From assembly GCA_045591175.1 (NCBI GenBank), contig JAZNSI010000032.1:1-64000 (forward strand): a stretch of 64,000 nt of DNA, given 5' to 3'. The translations under genes were made by a program, and so were the position numbers. Below, one piece after another: positions 9,773-18,150 of the stretch. This DNA comes from UBA11524 sp045591175 (GTDB lineage: Bacteria; Bacillota; Clostridia; Christensenellales; Aristaeellaceae). Every line of letters starts with the position of its first letter. Positions within the stretch are counted from its first letter, which is position 1. The notes below the pieces were generated by a model, which was not told where the DNA came from, did no database searches, and saw only the letters and a program-made list of their open reading frames with translations.

Positions 9773-10458
9773 GGGCACATCAGCCGGTGGAGGCTGTCCG
9801 TCAGCAGTGCGGTCATGCGCCGCAGGAAGGCCGCGTTGGTGGGTTTGCCCTTCTCCGGATCGACGCTTGAGCCAAAGAAGCGCTCCAGCGCGGAGAGGCT
9901 CCCGTGGGTCCAGGTGGATTCGATCAGCAATCGCAGACTGCGCTCTACGCCGGCGGGGGTCATGCCGTGACGCGCGGCAATCAGCGGATACAGCCCGTGC
10001 CGCAGATTGGTCAGCAGCGGCGGATGGGTGACGGCACATGCCAGCATGTCCGGCAGGAAGCGCCAGGCCCGTAGCCGCGGAGGCACATCCATGGCCTTGA
10101 GGAGCGCGGCGGCCATCTCCCGCGCCTGGGGCAGATGAGAACTGCACAGTACAGGTATCCGGCCGGCATCCCGCCAGGCTGCCAGCAGCCCGGGCAGCGC
10201 CTCCGCCGGGGGGAGAGGGGCATCCGGCCCGCCCAGGATGAAGGGCGGCGCCAGCGGGGGATGCTTCTCCAGCCGGGCCAGCAGCAAGGCGCTTTCCCTG
10301 CCGGGCAGGAGCAGCAGCACCTCCGCGCCGTCCAGCAGGGGGCGGGCGGCCTCCGCCGTCATGACCGGCGTGCAGCGCCAGTCCGCGCCCAGGTTTTCCA
10401 ACGCGTATTGCCAGCCCAGCCCCACATCTGCCGATGGCGCGAGTACGATCACGTTCAT
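9769..10458 (-). CDS. Spo0A C-terminal-domain protein with degenerate receiver-like N-terminus
   Basis: 229 residues. About 115-222 match the DNA-binding domain of the sporulation regulator Spo0A: the recognition-helix region TPAGVERSLRLLIESTWTHG (167-186) and the conserved GKPTNAAF (204-211). Residues 1-105 have the length and strand pattern of a receiver domain, but the acidic pocket at the start is missing (VIVLAPSA), and the place of the phospho-acceptor Asp is hydrophobic (GAEVLLLLPG, 44-53). It therefore cannot be a normal phosphorelay target. It could bind 0A-box-like sites constitutively, sense something else, or antagonise Spo0A. The Spo0A_C match is strong; regulatory role is inference. 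Confidence 0.85.
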   Translation of the reverse strand: MNVIVLAPSADVGLGWQYALENLGADWRCTPVMTAEAARPLLDGAEVLLLLPGRESALLLARLEKHPPLAPPFILGGPDAPLPPAEALPGLLAAWRDAGRIPVLCSSHLPQAREMAAALLKAMDVPPRLRAWRFLPDMLACAVTHPPLLTNLRHGLYPLIAARHGMTPAGVERSLRLLIESTWTHGSLSALERFFGSSVDPEKGKPTNAAFLRRMTALLTDSLHRLMCP

Positions 10459-10516
10459 GCTATCCCTCCCCGGACAAGGATAGCATACTTCCTTCAGCCC
10501 CGGCGGAAAACCGACG

Positions 10517-10544
10517 CAAAAAGGCCGGAAGCGACGGCTTCCGG
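10517..10544 (-). terminator. Terminator of the CYTH-hydrolase-Nudix operon
   Basis: On the minus strand CCGGAAGC pairs with GCTTCCGG and is followed by CCTTTTTG. Confidence 0.85.
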
Positions 10545-10553
10545 TCTTGCATA

Positions 10554-11072
10554 TCAGGGGATGACGCCTTCCTCGATCAGCAGCTCCAGCACCCGCGCTT
10601 CCCGCAGAAGCATGGTGTGGTAGCGGTTGTCCAGCGCGCGTTCACGGTTGGCGCGGATGGCGATGCGGGCGTCCACGAACTCCGGCGTGAACCCGGCTTC
10701 CTCCTCGTAGTCCTCCATCTGCGGGGGCAGGGTCTCCTCCTCCGCATCACAGATATAGTAGAAATTATCCTGAATGAAGCACTCGTTCGGGTCCTGTCCG
10801 CCCCGCTGGATGCGGTGGACGCAGCCGTACTCCCGCACGGTGTCCGGCCGGACGATCAGCCCGGCTTCCTCGCGGGTCTCCCGGATCATGGCGGCGATGG
10901 GGTCTTCACCCTGCTCGATGCCGCCGCCGGGGAATTTGTAGTAGCCGTGCTTCAGGCTGTGGATCATGGCGATCTTCCCGTCCCGCAGGATGATGCTCCT
11001 GGCGGAATTTCGCACAAAGGTGTAGGTGCAAGCGGCGTAATCCTGCTTGTCAATGGCAAATAGCAGCCTCAT
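10554..11072 (-). CDS. Nudix hydrolase
   Basis: 172 residues. The Nudix box is at about 48-70: G-G-G-I-E-Q-G-E, then an AAMIRETREEAG segment, with the metal-binding REXXEE core intact. Such enzymes hydrolyse nucleoside diphosphates linked to another group; the substrate cannot be read from sequence. The start ATG overlaps the stop codon of the hydrolase gene by four bases (ATGA), so translation is coupled. The longer upstream frame is ignored because it would run through the hydrolase. It is the last gene of a three-gene operon. Confidence 0.9.
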   Translation of the reverse strand: MRLLFAIDKQDYAACTYTFVRNSARSIILRDGKIAMIHSLKHGYYKFPGGGIEQGEDPIAAMIRETREEAGLIVRPDTVREYGCVHRIQRGGQDPNECFIQDNFYYICDAEEETLPPQMEDYEEEAGFTPEFVDARIAIRANRERALDNRYHTMLLREARVLELLIEEGVIP

Positions 11073-11848
11073 GGGGCCTCCTGTTCTGCAGGGCTGCACA
11101 TCATCAGCAGCGCCTCGCGGATGGCAGCCTTGTCCTCCGGGGTGAAGAGATGATGGGTGGCCTTCTCCATCCGCCGCAGGGTGATGGCGGGGTTGCCGGC
11201 CATGCACTTTTCACTGCGCAGGCTGACCTGCTCGTCGTTTCCGGCCATGAAGGCCAGCGTGGGCACATTCAGCCGGGACACCTTCTGCCGCGCATCCTTG
11301 CTCAGGGCAAACAGCTCCAGGTAGCGGGGGATCCACCCGATGTACCGCCAGATGCGCCAGTCTACCTCCGTGCCGTAGCAGGTGTGGAGCTCCTCCTGGC
11401 TGGCTTTGCCGCACAGGCCTTTGCAGATGTTGCGCACAAGCGCCGACGGCCGCGACCAGATCCGCAGCGGCACGCACAGCAGCAGCATCCCGGCGATGCG
11501 GGTATCATCCCGAACTGCCTCGCGGATCGCCAGCAGCGTCCCCAGGGAATGGGCGACGATGTACACCCGCTCGTGGCATGCCCGCAGCTCGTTCAGGCAG
11601 GTGCGGACGTGGGCCTCCCATTCCTTCGCGGAATGCCGTCCGAAGTCCTTTACCGTGCCGCCGTGGCCCGGCAGGAGGATGTTGTGCACGGAAAAATCTG
11701 CCGGGAGGACAGCCACGTACTCGTCAAAGAACCGCGGCGTGGCGTTGATGCCGTGCACGAACAGCACCGCATTTTTTGCGCCGGGGATGATGCGTTTGAG
11801 TTCACTGTGCACGGCGTTCGCCTCCTTCACATCCTGGCTTAAGCTCAT
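11069..11848 (-). CDS. Alpha/beta hydrolase (serine esterase/lipase-like)
   Basis: 259 residues from an ATG at 11848. A TTG at 11956 that overlaps the previous stop codon is an alternative adding 36 residues; neither has a good ribosome site. VLFVHGI gives the oxyanion strand, AHSLGT holds the nucleophile Ser, and the segment TLAFMAGNDEQVS with the His of ATHHLF completes a likely triad. It sits between a P-loop/CYTH protein and a Nudix hydrolase. A carboxylesterase or monoacylglycerol-lipase-like activity is plausible; substrate unknown. Confidence 0.85.
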   Translation of the reverse strand: MSLSQDVKEANAVHSELKRIIPGAKNAVLFVHGINATPRFFDEYVAVLPADFSVHNILLPGHGGTVKDFGRHSAKEWEAHVRTCLNELRACHERVYIVAHSLGTLLAIREAVRDDTRIAGMLLLCVPLRIWSRPSALVRNICKGLCGKASQEELHTCYGTEVDWRIWRYIGWIPRYLELFALSKDARQKVSRLNVPTLAFMAGNDEQVSLRSEKCMAGNPAITLRRMEKATHHLFTPEDKAAIREALLMMCSPAEQEAP

Positions 11849-11952
11849 CTTGATAGCCCGCGCGATGAGCGCGCGGAGGACAATATCGGGCAAAGGCCCA
11901 AAGGGAATGGGTCGAAGACCCCACGCGGTAGGTCTATGGAGAAACAGCCAAC

Positions 11953-13062
11953 TCAATCGCGGTAAAACGGAGTCGAAGACTCCTCTGCCAGACGGGCATT
12001 CTTGTAGTCGGGGTCGTCGGTGACCTCGCAGATCACATGCAGCTGGGGCGGGAATTCGATGGGCTCGTTCTCGTCGCTCAGCTCGATCTCGACGATGGCC
12101 TTGTCCTGCCAGAAGGGGTACACGTCGATCTCGAAATACTGGATGCCCCAGGTGAGGCAGTAGCGGGTCTTGCGGATTTGACGGCGGCTGACGTCGGCGT
12201 CCATCATGGCGATGAGGTACTCGTCCTTGGTCAGGCGCTTTTCGATCTCCACCCGCTTGAGGCCGGTGCCGCGCTTGATGGTCTTGAAGTACAGGTAATG
12301 CCCGTTGCAGCCCCTTTGACGGATGCGGCGCTCCTCGCCGTTCTTCGCGGTGAGGTAGGTCTGCAGCACGTCGATCTTGGAGCAGTTGGGCAGGCTCTCC
12401 AGCCAGGCGATATCCGGGTATTCGATGAGGAACTTGCGCTCAATTTCAAGGGGCTCCGGCCCGCCCAGGACGGTGGAGATCTCCTTGATCAGCCGCTTCA
12501 TCTTGTCCTCGAAATTCGTTTCGTTGTCGATCACGCGGAAGTGGGGATGGCCTGTCCACGCCGCGATGATCTTGTCATCCAGCGCCACGGCCTGCTCCAC
12601 CGTTTCGATGCGGGCAGAATTGTTGGCGGTGGTGTAGAATTCCTCCGCGCCCTTGGCTGCCGTCACCAGATGGAACACCGCGTCGTACTGGTCGCGAAGC
12701 TCCACTTCGCCCTCGCCGATCTGCTCCAGTACCCAGGCGGTCTCCTCCTCGTCCATGTAGGCACGATTGTCCAGCATGCCCCGGTCGCACACGATGAGGA
12801 TCTTGTCCTTGGGCATGCCGCGGGCCGCCTTCTCAAAGAGGCGCTCCTTCTCCCTTTGAAGGGTCATCTGCACGACCTGGTAATGGGCGTTGGTTTCGCA
12901 GGTCCAGGGGGCCACGCCGCCGGAGATGAACTCCGTAGCCGTTTCCGGCACGAAAAGCACCGTCCAGCCCTTCTCGGAGAAGTGGTTCTGGATCCAGCTC
13001 ATGGCGGTGGATTTGCCCGCGCAGGGCCCGCCGGTGATGACGATCTTCACGATCTGCTGCAT
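11953..13062 (-). CDS. P-loop ATPase/kinase fused to a CYTH domain
   Basis: 369 residues in two domains. Residues 1-200 are an AAA_28/NadR-like P-loop domain with Walker A GGPCAGKST at 11-19 and a CDRG segment near 92. Residues 205-365 are a CYTH (triphosphate tunnel) domain starting EIERKF at 206-211, with the alternating charged strands (RRIRQR, VEIEKR, VEIELS) expected of a tunnel that binds triphosphate and metal. The arrangement resembles eukaryotic TTD14-type proteins. A role in handling a triphosphorylated or nucleotide ligand is likely; the ligand is unknown. It heads the operon with the hydrolase and Nudix genes and has its own promoter. Confidence 0.88.
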   Translation of the reverse strand: MQQIVKIVITGGPCAGKSTAMSWIQNHFSEKGWTVLFVPETATEFISGGVAPWTCETNAHYQVVQMTLQREKERLFEKAARGMPKDKILIVCDRGMLDNRAYMDEEETAWVLEQIGEGEVELRDQYDAVFHLVTAAKGAEEFYTTANNSARIETVEQAVALDDKIIAAWTGHPHFRVIDNETNFEDKMKRLIKEISTVLGGPEPLEIERKFLIEYPDIAWLESLPNCSKIDVLQTYLTAKNGEERRIRQRGCNGHYLYFKTIKRGTGLKRVEIEKRLTKDEYLIAMMDADVSRRQIRKTRYCLTWGIQYFEIDVYPFWQDKAIVEIELSDENEPIEFPPQLHVICEVTDDPDYKNARLAEESSTPFYRD

Positions 13063-13094
13063 GTAAATGCCTCCTTGGGGGATCTTCTGCTTCC

Positions 13095-13123
13095 ATTATA
13101 ATGGGATTTGCGAGGGATTGCAA
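13095..13123 (-). promoter_or_regulatory. Promoter of the CYTH-hydrolase-Nudix operon
   Basis: TTGCAA (13118-13123) and TATAAT (13095-13100) on the minus strand are 17 bases apart, 7 bases past the stop codon of the FliB-like gene. Confidence 0.88.
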
Positions 13124-13129
13124 GGCGCG

Positions 13130-14041
13130 TCAGGCTTCCCACAGCGCGTCCAGCAGCGCGGCGATGTTCTCCTCGGAATACTCGATCTCGGCGGAGTACA
13201 TGCGGGCCAGATCGATGCAGTCGGCGAGGGTACAGCCGGACTTTGCGGCGCACAGTGCAGCCAGAATCCGCGTGGACAGCACGCAGAACGCCACCCGGCC
13301 GGGGATGTCGTCGTCCTCCAGCGCGCCGGGGAGATGGCGGTAGAGCATGTACATGCAGAAGTTATCCAGTGCGACACGCAGACGCTCCGGACAACTGCCG
13401 GTATTGCCCGACAGCAGATCCAGCGCGTTGTCCCACGCCGGGTCGAGCCGCTCCAGTCCCCGATAAACCTCCGCCCAATCCCTGCCCGGGATAGCGAAAT
13501 CCACCGCGTCCAGCAGCGCGTCGAGGCGGGCTTCGAGGGGCATTGAAGTATCCTGCATGAGCGCGATCAGCTCACCGCGCAGGGACAGCAGGGCGGCTTC
13601 TTCCTCGGGCAGGTCGGCGTCCTCGCCGTCGTCCTTCAGGGCGATGAGCCGCATGGGCTCCTCCTGCGAGAGAATCAGTCGCGCCGCTTCCTCGCAGCAC
13701 AGGCCGAGGCCGATTTCCTTGCGATCAGCGAAATAGTTCCGGAACCGGGGATGATCTGCGCAGATCTGGCACAGATTGTCCTCGCCCAGTGCGGTGATCA
13801 GGTCGCACAGGCCGTTTTGGTTCAGCATCGGGCAGCGCTCGCCCTCGCCAAGGCGAAAGGATGACACCTCGCCATCGTCAATGGAGGCGTTCAGCCGTGT
13901 GCCGAATTCGCCGGGGACGCGGCGGTAGGCCTCGCGGGCGTCCGGGTCAATGTCGATCTCCCAGCCGATGCAGCAGGAGTGCCGGCATCTGTCCGCGATG
14001 CAGTGGAAGATTGGGTAGTAGTTGGGTGCAATTAAGCGCAT
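13130..14041 (-). CDS. FliB-like protein (flagellin lysine N-methylase family)
   Basis: 303 residues, starting at an ATG with GGAGG upstream; it overlaps the end of the GH2 gene by 10 bases. The N-terminal Cys cluster (CRHSCCIGWEI) and the later CDLI/CQICADHPRF and CCEEAA segments match the CxxCxxCC cluster of FliB. In Salmonella FliB methylates flagellin lysines. No flagellar gene lies in this window, and the partner here is a glycosidase, so the target may be another protein. Family match is good, function is inferred. Confidence 0.85.
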   Translation of the reverse strand: MRLIAPNYYPIFHCIADRCRHSCCIGWEIDIDPDAREAYRRVPGEFGTRLNASIDDGEVSSFRLGEGERCPMLNQNGLCDLITALGEDNLCQICADHPRFRNYFADRKEIGLGLCCEEAARLILSQEEPMRLIALKDDGEDADLPEEEAALLSLRGELIALMQDTSMPLEARLDALLDAVDFAIPGRDWAEVYRGLERLDPAWDNALDLLSGNTGSCPERLRVALDNFCMYMLYRHLPGALEDDDIPGRVAFCVLSTRILAALCAAKSGCTLADCIDLARMYSAEIEYSEENIAALLDALWEA

Positions 14042-16698
14042 GTCAATGCCTCCACAAGGGACGCCGCGAAGGCGCGAACGGTGACGTCCTCTGCTTTCTC
14101 CCACAGGCGGGCGGTCAGGTGGGGGATGCCGTCCTGTTCCCACAGCAGGCACAGCTGCTGACAGCGTTCGGTGTTGTCGATCATCTGGACAATGGGGTTG
14201 TGGCAGTCCACGTTTTCACAGTGCGCCGTTTGGATGACCTGATACCATGCGGGGGTGGTGTAGTCCTCCTGGGCGAAGGCCTTGAGCCAGGGGTGCTGCG
14301 CGTCGATGCACAGGCCCAGCGTGCCGATGGGCACCGGCTTGCCCATGCTTTCGCTGATGGAGCGGAACATGGGGTAGCACCAGAAGTCGCTGGCATAGGT
14401 GGCGGGCAGTTTGCCCTCTGCATCCGGAATAACGATGGCGGGCACGGCGGAAGCCTTCGCCTCCTCGATAGACTTCACGAACGCCACGCGCTTGTTGCCC
14501 AGTGTGATGCCCTCGCGGGTGATCTCGATGGGGTATTCGGGGAACACCCAGATGGGGTAGTGGTTGACCGTGCCGTCCTCCAGCGTCAGGCGGACGGTGA
14601 GGCGGCGGGTCTGGAAGGGCTGCGTGTGCACCTGGCCCAGGCAGACGCTGACCGGGCTGGACAGCCGCTTGCCCGTGCTTTCCACAGGGACGGTCTGCTC
14701 TGCGAGGACGGTATCGCCGTCCAGCAGCTCGCAATGGACGGCGGTATGTACCTTGCGCGGGTCGCACTCGCTGACGCGGACGCTGAAACGGACTTCCTCC
14801 CCGCAGGCAAGGACGAACCTGTCGAACTCGCCCAGCACCACCGTGGACGCGCAGAACTCCCGCCACGCTTCCGGGGTGATCAGGCCCTTGCTTTCCATGA
14901 AGGCGTTCAGCACGCCCACCAGCGCCGTGCCCTGCCCGGTGAAGTCCTGCAGGTCGAGCAGCTGGAAGCCGGACAATTCCGACGTGCGCAGGAAGGTCTC
15001 GATCTCCCGGCGGTAGCAGTCGATGGCCAGCTTGCCCGCCGAGCGGAAGAACCGCTCGTGGTCTTCCCACAGTCCGGCCTTCTGCAGCCGCTCGCGGAAC
15101 ACCTCGAAGTTGCGGGCCTTCAGGGGACCGGTATACTTGTCAATTTCATCGAAGTCCGGGTAGAACTCGTACTGCCCGACCTCATGGCTGATGACCGGCA
15201 CCTCGGGGATGAAGGCCTGCGCGCTCTCCGCGTCCACGTACTTCACGCCCATGCCGTACTGGATGGCGATCTTGCCCGCAGCACCGGTGGCGGATTCCAC
15301 CACCTCCGGCGCGATCATGCGGTCATAATTGCTGACGGATTCCGGCTCGGTCGTCTGCACGATGCCCTGAGGAGCGTCGCACATGGCGTAGCTGCCACGG
15401 ATGAGCCGGTCGCCGGCGAGGCGCACGCCCACAAAGACGTCCTCCTCCTCCAGCACCTCCGGTACCCACTGGAAGTTATTCGCACCGGAAATGTAGAGCT
15501 TGTCCGGGTCGAACTTGCGGTATTCGGCCAGCATGGCGTTGAGGGCCTTTTTGCTGCCCCACAGCTCGTTGCCCATGGACAGGAACACGAAGGACGGGTG
15601 ATGCCCGAATTCGCCCAGCATGCGCAGGCCCTCGCCAAACAGGAACTGCCGCTCGGCAGCGTTGTAGCCTTCCTCGCCCTCTTCGGTGATCGTCCCCCAG
15701 AAGGGCAGCTCCGGGGACATGGCGATGCCCAGCTCGTCGGCGGCGGTGAAGGCCGCATCCGGCGGGCAGCAGGTGTGGAAGCGGTAGTGGTTGACGCCGT
15801 AATCCTTCGCGGTTTGCAGCACCTTGCGCCAGCTGTCCACGTCGGTGGGGGCGTAGCCGGTGCGGGGGAAGATCAGGCCGTCGTGCTTGCCGCGCAGGAA
15901 CACCTCGCGCCCGTTGCACATCAGGCTCCGGCCCTTGCTCTCGAACTTGCGAAGGCCGAAGGTGGTTGCATACACGTCACCATCCACGTCAATGGAGAGG
16001 GTATGCAGGGCGGGGGAGAACTCGTCCCAGAGAGCCTCATTGCCCGTCAGGGGGAGGACGCCCTCCAGCGCGTGGCCGTTGATTTGAACGCGGTGCGGCT
16101 CCTGTCCGGGCAGACCAATGGACGCATAGCCGTCGTGCCGACCCTCCACATAGGCGCGAAGGCGAAGCTTCTTTCCTGCAATATCCGGGAACGCCTGCAC
16201 GCCGGTCACGATGGCCTTCGCTGCGGTCAGGCTGATCTCGCCCGTGATGCCGTTCCAGTTGGACTGGGTGTCGAGGCTGGTCAGGTGGCCGCCGCGGGTG
16301 GGGTAATCGGTGTTGTCCACCCGGATGATCAGGGTGTGCGGGCCCTTCTTCAGCCCCGGCAGGAAGTACAGATGGGGCGCGCAGAGGGAGCAGCGGCTGG
16401 CGATTTCCTGGCCATCCAGCCACACGGTGGTCTTGCGGGTGCGCTCCAGCTTCAGGAGGACGGCCATGTCCTGCCAGTCGCCGGCTTCAAAGGTGCGCAT
16501 GAACCACGCATATCCCTCGAATTTGTGGGCGTCTGTGAGGAAGTAGGTCTCCCGCGCGGGGTTCTCCGGGCCGAGACCGGCGGCGGAGGTCGTGCCGGGG
16601 AGCATCATTTCGTCAGGATAAACGGCGGGCAGGGCGTCGCGTTTTTCCGCATCCAGATAAACCTGCCACAATCCGGAAAGATCGATCTTCTGCATCAT
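14032..16698 (-). CDS. Glycoside hydrolase family 2 enzyme
   Basis: 888 residues, no signal peptide, so cytoplasmic. An N-terminal jelly-roll domain (about 1-165), a sandwich domain (165-255) and a TIM barrel (255-560) appear in order. The general acid/base is Glu378 in FLSMGNELWG, and the nucleophile is probably Glu506 in VISHEVGQYEF. The last 330 residues form further accessory domains. GH2 includes beta-galactosidases, beta-glucuronidases and beta-mannosidases; the divergent barrel prevents choosing one. The start lies under its own promoter. Confidence 0.9.
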   Translation of the reverse strand: MMQKIDLSGLWQVYLDAEKRDALPAVYPDEMMLPGTTSAAGLGPENPARETYFLTDAHKFEGYAWFMRTFEAGDWQDMAVLLKLERTRKTTVWLDGQEIASRCSLCAPHLYFLPGLKKGPHTLIIRVDNTDYPTRGGHLTSLDTQSNWNGITGEISLTAAKAIVTGVQAFPDIAGKKLRLRAYVEGRHDGYASIGLPGQEPHRVQINGHALEGVLPLTGNEALWDEFSPALHTLSIDVDGDVYATTFGLRKFESKGRSLMCNGREVFLRGKHDGLIFPRTGYAPTDVDSWRKVLQTAKDYGVNHYRFHTCCPPDAAFTAADELGIAMSPELPFWGTITEEGEEGYNAAERQFLFGEGLRMLGEFGHHPSFVFLSMGNELWGSKKALNAMLAEYRKFDPDKLYISGANNFQWVPEVLEEEDVFVGVRLAGDRLIRGSYAMCDAPQGIVQTTEPESVSNYDRMIAPEVVESATGAAGKIAIQYGMGVKYVDAESAQAFIPEVPVISHEVGQYEFYPDFDEIDKYTGPLKARNFEVFRERLQKAGLWEDHERFFRSAGKLAIDCYRREIETFLRTSELSGFQLLDLQDFTGQGTALVGVLNAFMESKGLITPEAWREFCASTVVLGEFDRFVLACGEEVRFSVRVSECDPRKVHTAVHCELLDGDTVLAEQTVPVESTGKRLSSPVSVCLGQVHTQPFQTRRLTVRLTLEDGTVNHYPIWVFPEYPIEITREGITLGNKRVAFVKSIEEAKASAVPAIVIPDAEGKLPATYASDFWCYPMFRSISESMGKPVPIGTLGLCIDAQHPWLKAFAQEDYTTPAWYQVIQTAHCENVDCHNPIVQMIDNTERCQQLCLLWEQDGIPHLTARLWEKAEDVTVRAFAASLVEALTCA

Positions 16699-16730
16699 CG
16701 CACCTCAAAACTGTTGGAATGGTTGACAAC

Positions 16731-16759
16731 ATTATAAGCCCCAATGCGTTTTTTTTCAA
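16731..16759 (-). promoter_or_regulatory. Promoter of the GH2 gene, with possible operator
   Basis: TTGAAA (16754-16759) and TATAAT (16731-16736) on the minus strand are 17 bases apart. The dyad GTTGACAAC (about 16722-16730) lies right at the expected transcription start and could be a repressor site. Confidence 0.8.
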
Positions 16760-16787
16760 TCTGCTTTGCGTACTTGTTCATATTCGG

Positions 16788-16815
16788 TTGAAAAATCTCA
16801 ATTATACTTTATAAT
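16788..16815 (+). promoter_or_regulatory. Promoter of the zinc-ribbon/DUF5685/DnaJ operon
   Basis: TTGAAA (16788-16793) and TATAAT (16810-16815) are 16 bases apart and divergent from the GH2 promoter. Confidence 0.8.
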
Positions 16816-16862
16816 GTATCATGGAATTGTGCGGGGACACCCCGTGGAAAGAGGGCATATTT

Positions 16863-17270
16863 ATGTGGATGCGAATCAAGATGGCGATCATGCGTTTTAT
16901 GCAGGGCCGCAACGGTGTGGACAACCTGGGCTATCACGCCCTGTGGACGGGCCTGGGGCTGCAGATCGTGGGTATCTTCATCGGTCTGCCGCTGCTGAGC
17001 CTGGTGGGCAATGTGCTGTATGTTTATGCGCTGTTCCGCTGCTTCAGCCGGAATGTCTACAAGCGGCGGGCGGAAAACAGCCGCTACATGCAGTCCGTGA
17101 GCAAGTGGAAGAAGGAAGTGAAGCAGTTCTTCCTGCGGGTGAAGGGCTCCAAGGAGTACAAGTACTTCCGCTGCCCCGGCTGCAAGAACCGCCTGCGCCT
17201 GCGCCGCGGCTGCGGGGAGAAGCACATCACCTGCCCCGTGTGCAAGCACCAGTTCGACCAGAAGGCGTGA
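16863..17270 (+). CDS. Small membrane protein with C-terminal zinc ribbon
   Basis: 135 residues from an ATG with an AGAGGG site; the longer frame starts inside the promoter transcript leader. Two hydrophobic helices lie at about 25-60. A basic linker follows, and the C-terminus is a zinc ribbon with CPGC and CPVC knuckles about 20 residues apart. It lies 4 bases upstream of a DUF5685 gene, which is followed by a J-domain gene. This trio is a recurring Clostridia arrangement whose role is not established. Confidence 0.75.
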   Translation: MWMRIKMAIMRFMQGRNGVDNLGYHALWTGLGLQIVGIFIGLPLLSLVGNVLYVYALFRCFSRNVYKRRAENSRYMQSVSKWKKEVKQFFLRVKGSKEYKYFRCPGCKNRLRLRRGCGEKHITCPVCKHQFDQKA

Positions 17271-17274
17271 TTTT

Positions 17275-18150
17275 ATGTTCGGTTATGTAAGGCCCAACTG
17301 GGCGGATCTGTCCGAGACGGATCAGCAGCGTTACCGGGCCCATTATTGCGGGCTTTGCCATGCTATCGGCGCGCGTCACGGGCAGGCGGCCCGTATGGCG
17401 CTGACCTTCGATCTGACCTACCTGACCATTTTCCTCTCTTCGCTCTATGAGCCGGAGGAAGCATCCGGCGAGGCCCGCTGCCTGCCCCATCCGGTGAAGC
17501 GGCATCATTGGGCGCGCAGCAAAATCACCGATTACGCGGCGGACATGACCATCGCCCTGACCTGGCACAAGCTGGCGGACGACTGGCGGGATGACCGCAA
17601 TCTTGCCGCAAAGGGCGCTTCCGCCTGGCTGAAGAAGGCCTACGCCCGCGTCCGGGCGGAGCATCCCCGGCAGTGCGAGGCCATCGAGGCCTCCCTGCGC
17701 ACCCTGGGCAAGGTGGAGAAGCAGCGCGATCCGTCCCCCGACGCGGCGGCACGGTGCTTCGGCGAGCTGATGGCGGAGCTCTTCGTGATGGAGGAGGACT
17801 ACTGGTCGGGCGCCCTGCGGGCTTTCGGGTACTCGCTGGGGCGGTACATCTACCTGCTGGACGCCACCTGCGATTACGACAAGGACGTGAAGTCCGGCAG
17901 CTACAACCCGGTCATCCTGATGGGAAAGAAGCCGGAGGACATGCGCGACACCCTCGAGCTGCTGCTGGGGGACGCTTCCGCCGCCTTTGAGAAGCTGCCG
18001 CTCATCCAGGATGAGGAGATCCTGCGGAATATCCTGTATTCCGGCGTGTGGCAGGGCTACAACGAATATCTGCACAAGAAGGACAAGAAGCAAGAAAGCG
18101 AGGTGAAGGATCATGGTGACGAACCCCCATCAGCTGCTGGGCGTACCTGA
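17275..18150 (+). CDS. DUF5685 family protein
   Basis: 291 residues. The start MFGYVRP and the early YCGLCHAIG motif are hallmarks of DUF5685. The rest is helical, with conserved Asp/His residues (ATCDYDKDVKSG) that resemble the metal-diphosphate pocket of isoprenoid synthases, though this is only a resemblance. Its last 38 bases overlap the J-domain gene, so the two are translated together. Function unknown. Confidence 0.85.
   Translation: MFGYVRPNWADLSETDQQRYRAHYCGLCHAIGARHGQAARMALTFDLTYLTIFLSSLYEPEEASGEARCLPHPVKRHHWARSKITDYAADMTIALTWHKLADDWRDDRNLAAKGASAWLKKAYARVRAEHPRQCEAIEASLRTLGKVEKQRDPSPDAAARCFGELMAELFVMEEDYWSGALRAFGYSLGRYIYLLDATCDYDKDVKSGSYNPVILMGKKPEDMRDTLELLLGDASAAFEKLPLIQDEEILRNILYSGVWQGYNEYLHKKDKKQESEVKDHGDEPPSAAGRT

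Noticed and set aside
13861..16737. Plus-strand open frame of about 960 codons opposite the GH2 gene
   Set aside because: Antisense shadow of the GH2 and FliB-like genes; the GH2 catalytic motifs are on the minus strand.
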